Source: an uncultured Opitutaceae bacterium (GTDB lineage: Bacteria; Verrucomicrobiota; Verrucomicrobiia; Opitutales; Opitutaceae). From it: DNA of 64,000 bases. A program made the position numbers and the translations under genes. The stretch covers positions 48,487 to 112,486 of the forward strand of contig CAIOZY010000053.1 in the NCBI GenBank assembly GCA_903862935.1, read 5' to 3'. The notes under the pieces were generated by a model. That model was given only the letters and a program-made list of their open reading frames with translations. It ran no database searches and had not been told where the DNA came from. This document shows, in pieces, positions 62,537 through 64,000 of this stretch. Position 1 is the first letter of the stretch. Every line of letters starts with the position of its first letter.

Positions 62537-63607
62537 ATGGATCACCTGTTTTCTCCCCTGACCCTCAAGTCGGTCACGCTCCGCAACCGGATCGGCGTGG
62601 CCCCGATGTGCATGTACGAGGCCGTCGACGGCGTCACGGGCGACTGGCACCTGGTCCACCTGGGCTCCCGGGCGATCGGGGGCTGCGGCCTGATCATCGC
62701 GGAGGCGACCGGGGTCGAGCCCGAGGGCCGGATCACCCCGGGCTGCCCCGGGCTCTGGGACGACAGGCAGGTCGAGCCCCTGGTAAAGCGGAACCGCTTC
62801 CTCAAGGCCCACGGCGCCGTCGCCGGGATCCAGCTCGCCCACGCCGGCCGGAAGGCCTCGGCGGCGGTGCCGGCAAAGGGGGGAGCGCATCTGTCCGAGG
62901 GGGACGGCGGGTGGCAGACGATCGCCCCGAGCGCGATCGCCTTCGGGGACGACCTCATGAAGGTGCCGCGCGAGATGACCGAGGCGGACATCGCCTCGGT
63001 GCAGGGAAAGTTCGCGGCGGCAGCGCGCCGGGCGGCGGCAGCGGGCTTCGAATGGGTCGAACTTCACGCGGCCCACGGCTACCTGGCCCACCAGTTCCTC
63101 TCCCCCCTGAGCAATCACAGGCAGGACCGCTACGGCGGCAGCTTCGAAAACCGGATCCGGTTCCCGATCGAGACCGTGCGGTCCGTCCGCGCAGCGTGGC
63201 CGGAGCGGCTGCCGCTCACGGTGCGGCTGTCCTGCACGGACTGGGTGAGCGGCGGATGGGACCTAGACCAGTGCGTCGAACTCGCCCGCCGGCTCAAGGC
63301 CGAGGGCGTGGATCTGATCGACTGCAGTTCGGGCGGGGTCGTCCCCGGGGTCAAGGTCCCGGTGGCGCCCGGCTACCAGGTGCCCTTCGCCGAGCGGATC
63401 CGCCGCGAGGCGGGGATCGCCACGGCCGCGGTCGGCCTGATCACCGAGCCTCGCCAGGCCGACCAGATCGTCCGGGAGGGCAAGGCCGACCTGGTGCTCA
63501 TGGCCCGGGAGCTCCTCCGCAATCCGTACTGGCCGCTTCATGCGGCCCGCGCGCTCGGCCATTCCGCGGAGATGCCCAGCCCCGCGCCGTACGCGCGCAT
63601 GTTTTGA
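62537..63607 (+). CDS. Old Yellow Enzyme-family NADH:flavin oxidoreductase (YqjM-like)
   Basis: FMN-binding TIM-barrel ene-reductase of 356 residues. VAPMCMYEAVDG (C26-type cysteine contacting flavin, thermophilic-like/YqjM class), GIQLAHAGRKAS (substrate-site histidines, about 95-106), ELHAAHGYLAHQFLSPLSNHRQD (about 176-198) and RYGGSFENR are present. Such enzymes reduce activated C=C bonds of enones; physiological role often oxidative or electrophile stress. The window gives no substrate clue. Confidence 0.9.
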   Translation: MDHLFSPLTLKSVTLRNRIGVAPMCMYEAVDGVTGDWHLVHLGSRAIGGCGLIIAEATGVEPEGRITPGCPGLWDDRQVEPLVKRNRFLKAHGAVAGIQLAHAGRKASAAVPAKGGAHLSEGDGGWQTIAPSAIAFGDDLMKVPREMTEADIASVQGKFAAAARRAAAAGFEWVELHAAHGYLAHQFLSPLSNHRQDRYGGSFENRIRFPIETVRSVRAAWPERLPLTVRLSCTDWVSGGWDLDQCVELARRLKAEGVDLIDCSSGGVVPGVKVPVAPGYQVPFAERIRREAGIATAAVGLITEPRQADQIVREGKADLVLMARELLRNPYWPLHAARALGHSAEMPSPAPYARMF

Positions 63608-63651
63608 TGGAACGGGCTCAGGGTTAGGCGCGGGCTCCTCCCGGCAAAGGT

Positions 63652-63678
63652 GTGGGAATATCCCACTTGACCTATAAG
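63652..63678 (+). promoter_or_regulatory. Palindromic operator and -10 upstream of the terminal gene
   Basis: GTGGGA-ATA-TCCCAC (63652-63666) is a perfect 6-bp dyad, followed by TATAAG (63673-63678), a good -10 element. The dyad covers the -35 region, so binding there would block transcription of the gene at 63701. Confidence 0.55.
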
Positions 63679-63700
63679 CCCACAGGGGCAAACTGACGGC

Positions 63701-64000
63701 ATGGCGCACGCTTTTGTGGTCAAGGACTCCGATTTCCATCTCGTCACTGAGTTCGTCCGTCCTGACGCCAAGAGACGCCTGACCCTGGGGGGCGCCGCTA
63801 CCGCGGCTGGAGCTACTGCGTTCAACATCTACCGCAATGCGGTGGGGCAAATTGTCCTGGATCCGGTTAAGGCGATTCCAGCGGCGGAAGCCTGGCTGTG
63901 GGAGAATCCTAAGGCGCTGGCCGCGGTGCGCCAAGGCCTCAAGGAATCCGCACAGGGCCAGACGGTCTACCTTGGTTCTTTTGCGAACGAAACGAAGTGA
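63701..64000 (+). CDS. Antitoxin-like small protein
   Basis: A complete 99-residue protein ending on the last base of the window. The start resembles an AbrB/MazE-type strand-rich DNA-binding region (VKDSDFHLVTEFVRPDAKRR, then LTLGGA), and the second half reads FNIYRNAVGQIVLDPVKAIP, then AEAWLWENPKALAAVRQGL and GQTVYLGSF. I associate that second half with antitoxins paired with RelE/ParE-like toxins; this is from memory of similar proteins and not certain. A perfect operator-like dyad upstream supports the idea. Its toxin would be just beyond 64000. Confidence 0.55.
   Translation: MAHAFVVKDSDFHLVTEFVRPDAKRRLTLGGAATAAGATAFNIYRNAVGQIVLDPVKAIPAAEAWLWENPKALAAVRQGLKESAQGQTVYLGSFANETK

Overview
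This is a GC-rich, densely packed bacterial chromosome segment. Its housekeeping gene content fits a Gram-negative-type, diderm organism: an LPS/envelope-type glycosyltransferase, an OpgC-like membrane protein, RND and MacAB exporters, an ExbB/ExbD pair, the meso-DAP peptidoglycan recycling ligase Mpl, and MurJ. The combination of mcsA-mcsB-clpC (without ctsR), rpoN, fabV, tdh-kbl, zinc-free ribosomal proteins bL31B/bL36B and very few Shine-Dalgarno sequences suggests Verrucomicrobiota, perhaps Opitutia. That placement is inference from gene content; no rRNA gene is present. No rRNA, tRNA, CRISPR array, insertion sequence or prophage was recognised.

Layout. 1-2.6 kb: truncated GT4 glycosyltransferase, YvlD-like membrane protein, and a Phd/VapC toxin-antitoxin pair with a tandem operator. 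2.6-9.3 kb: lipoamide dehydrogenase, class IV aminotransferase, then mcsA-mcsB-clpC behind a near-consensus sigma-54 promoter. 9.3-15.8 kb: lysR, leuCD, exbBD, fabV, an SDR and two small membrane proteins. 15.9-26.7 kb: larA, an AGE-family epimerase, mpl, then a long minus-strand run coaD-macA-macB-macB(permease)-methyltransferase-31 aa basic protein-rimO. 26.8-31.5 kb: pgsA-pgpA, a NIF3-aroQ-NusG-paralogue operon, dCMP deaminase, yqgE, and a decayed Phd/PIN module at the edge of an AT-rich patch. 32-41.7 kb: bL36B-bL31B-serB-uvrB, midA, ctpA-tsaD, rpoN, an A-type Fe-S carrier, ubiE, HU/IHF. 41.7-53.3 kb: hisS, tdh-kbl-cdd, dgt, an HD nucleotidase, opgC, and an RND permease with its adaptor. 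53.4-64 kb: serA-plsY-hom-lysC-thrC, ispA, fmdB-type zinc ribbon, murJ, an OYE-family oxidoreductase, and an antitoxin-like gene ending on the last base.

How the genes work together. Amino-acid supply is prominent: serA and serB for serine, hom-lysC-thrC for threonine with tdh-kbl to degrade it, leuCD plus a branched-chain-type aminotransferase, and aroQ. Envelope and lipid building uses pgsA, pgpA, plsY, fabV, ispA, mpl and murJ. Nucleotide turnover uses dgt, an HD 5'-nucleotidase, cdd and dCMP deaminase. Protein and RNA quality is served by mcsAB-clpC, ctpA, rimO and tsaD.

The most notable signals are regulatory or very small. Three GG-N10-GC sigma-54-like elements (before mcsA, fabV and the Fe-S carrier gene beside rpoN) suggest a local RpoN regulon. 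A 31-residue, lysine/arginine-rich protein is translationally coupled to rimO. Convergent genes repeatedly overlap, twice sharing one CTAG as both stop codons. Each toxin-antitoxin-type gene carries its own inverted or tandem repeat.
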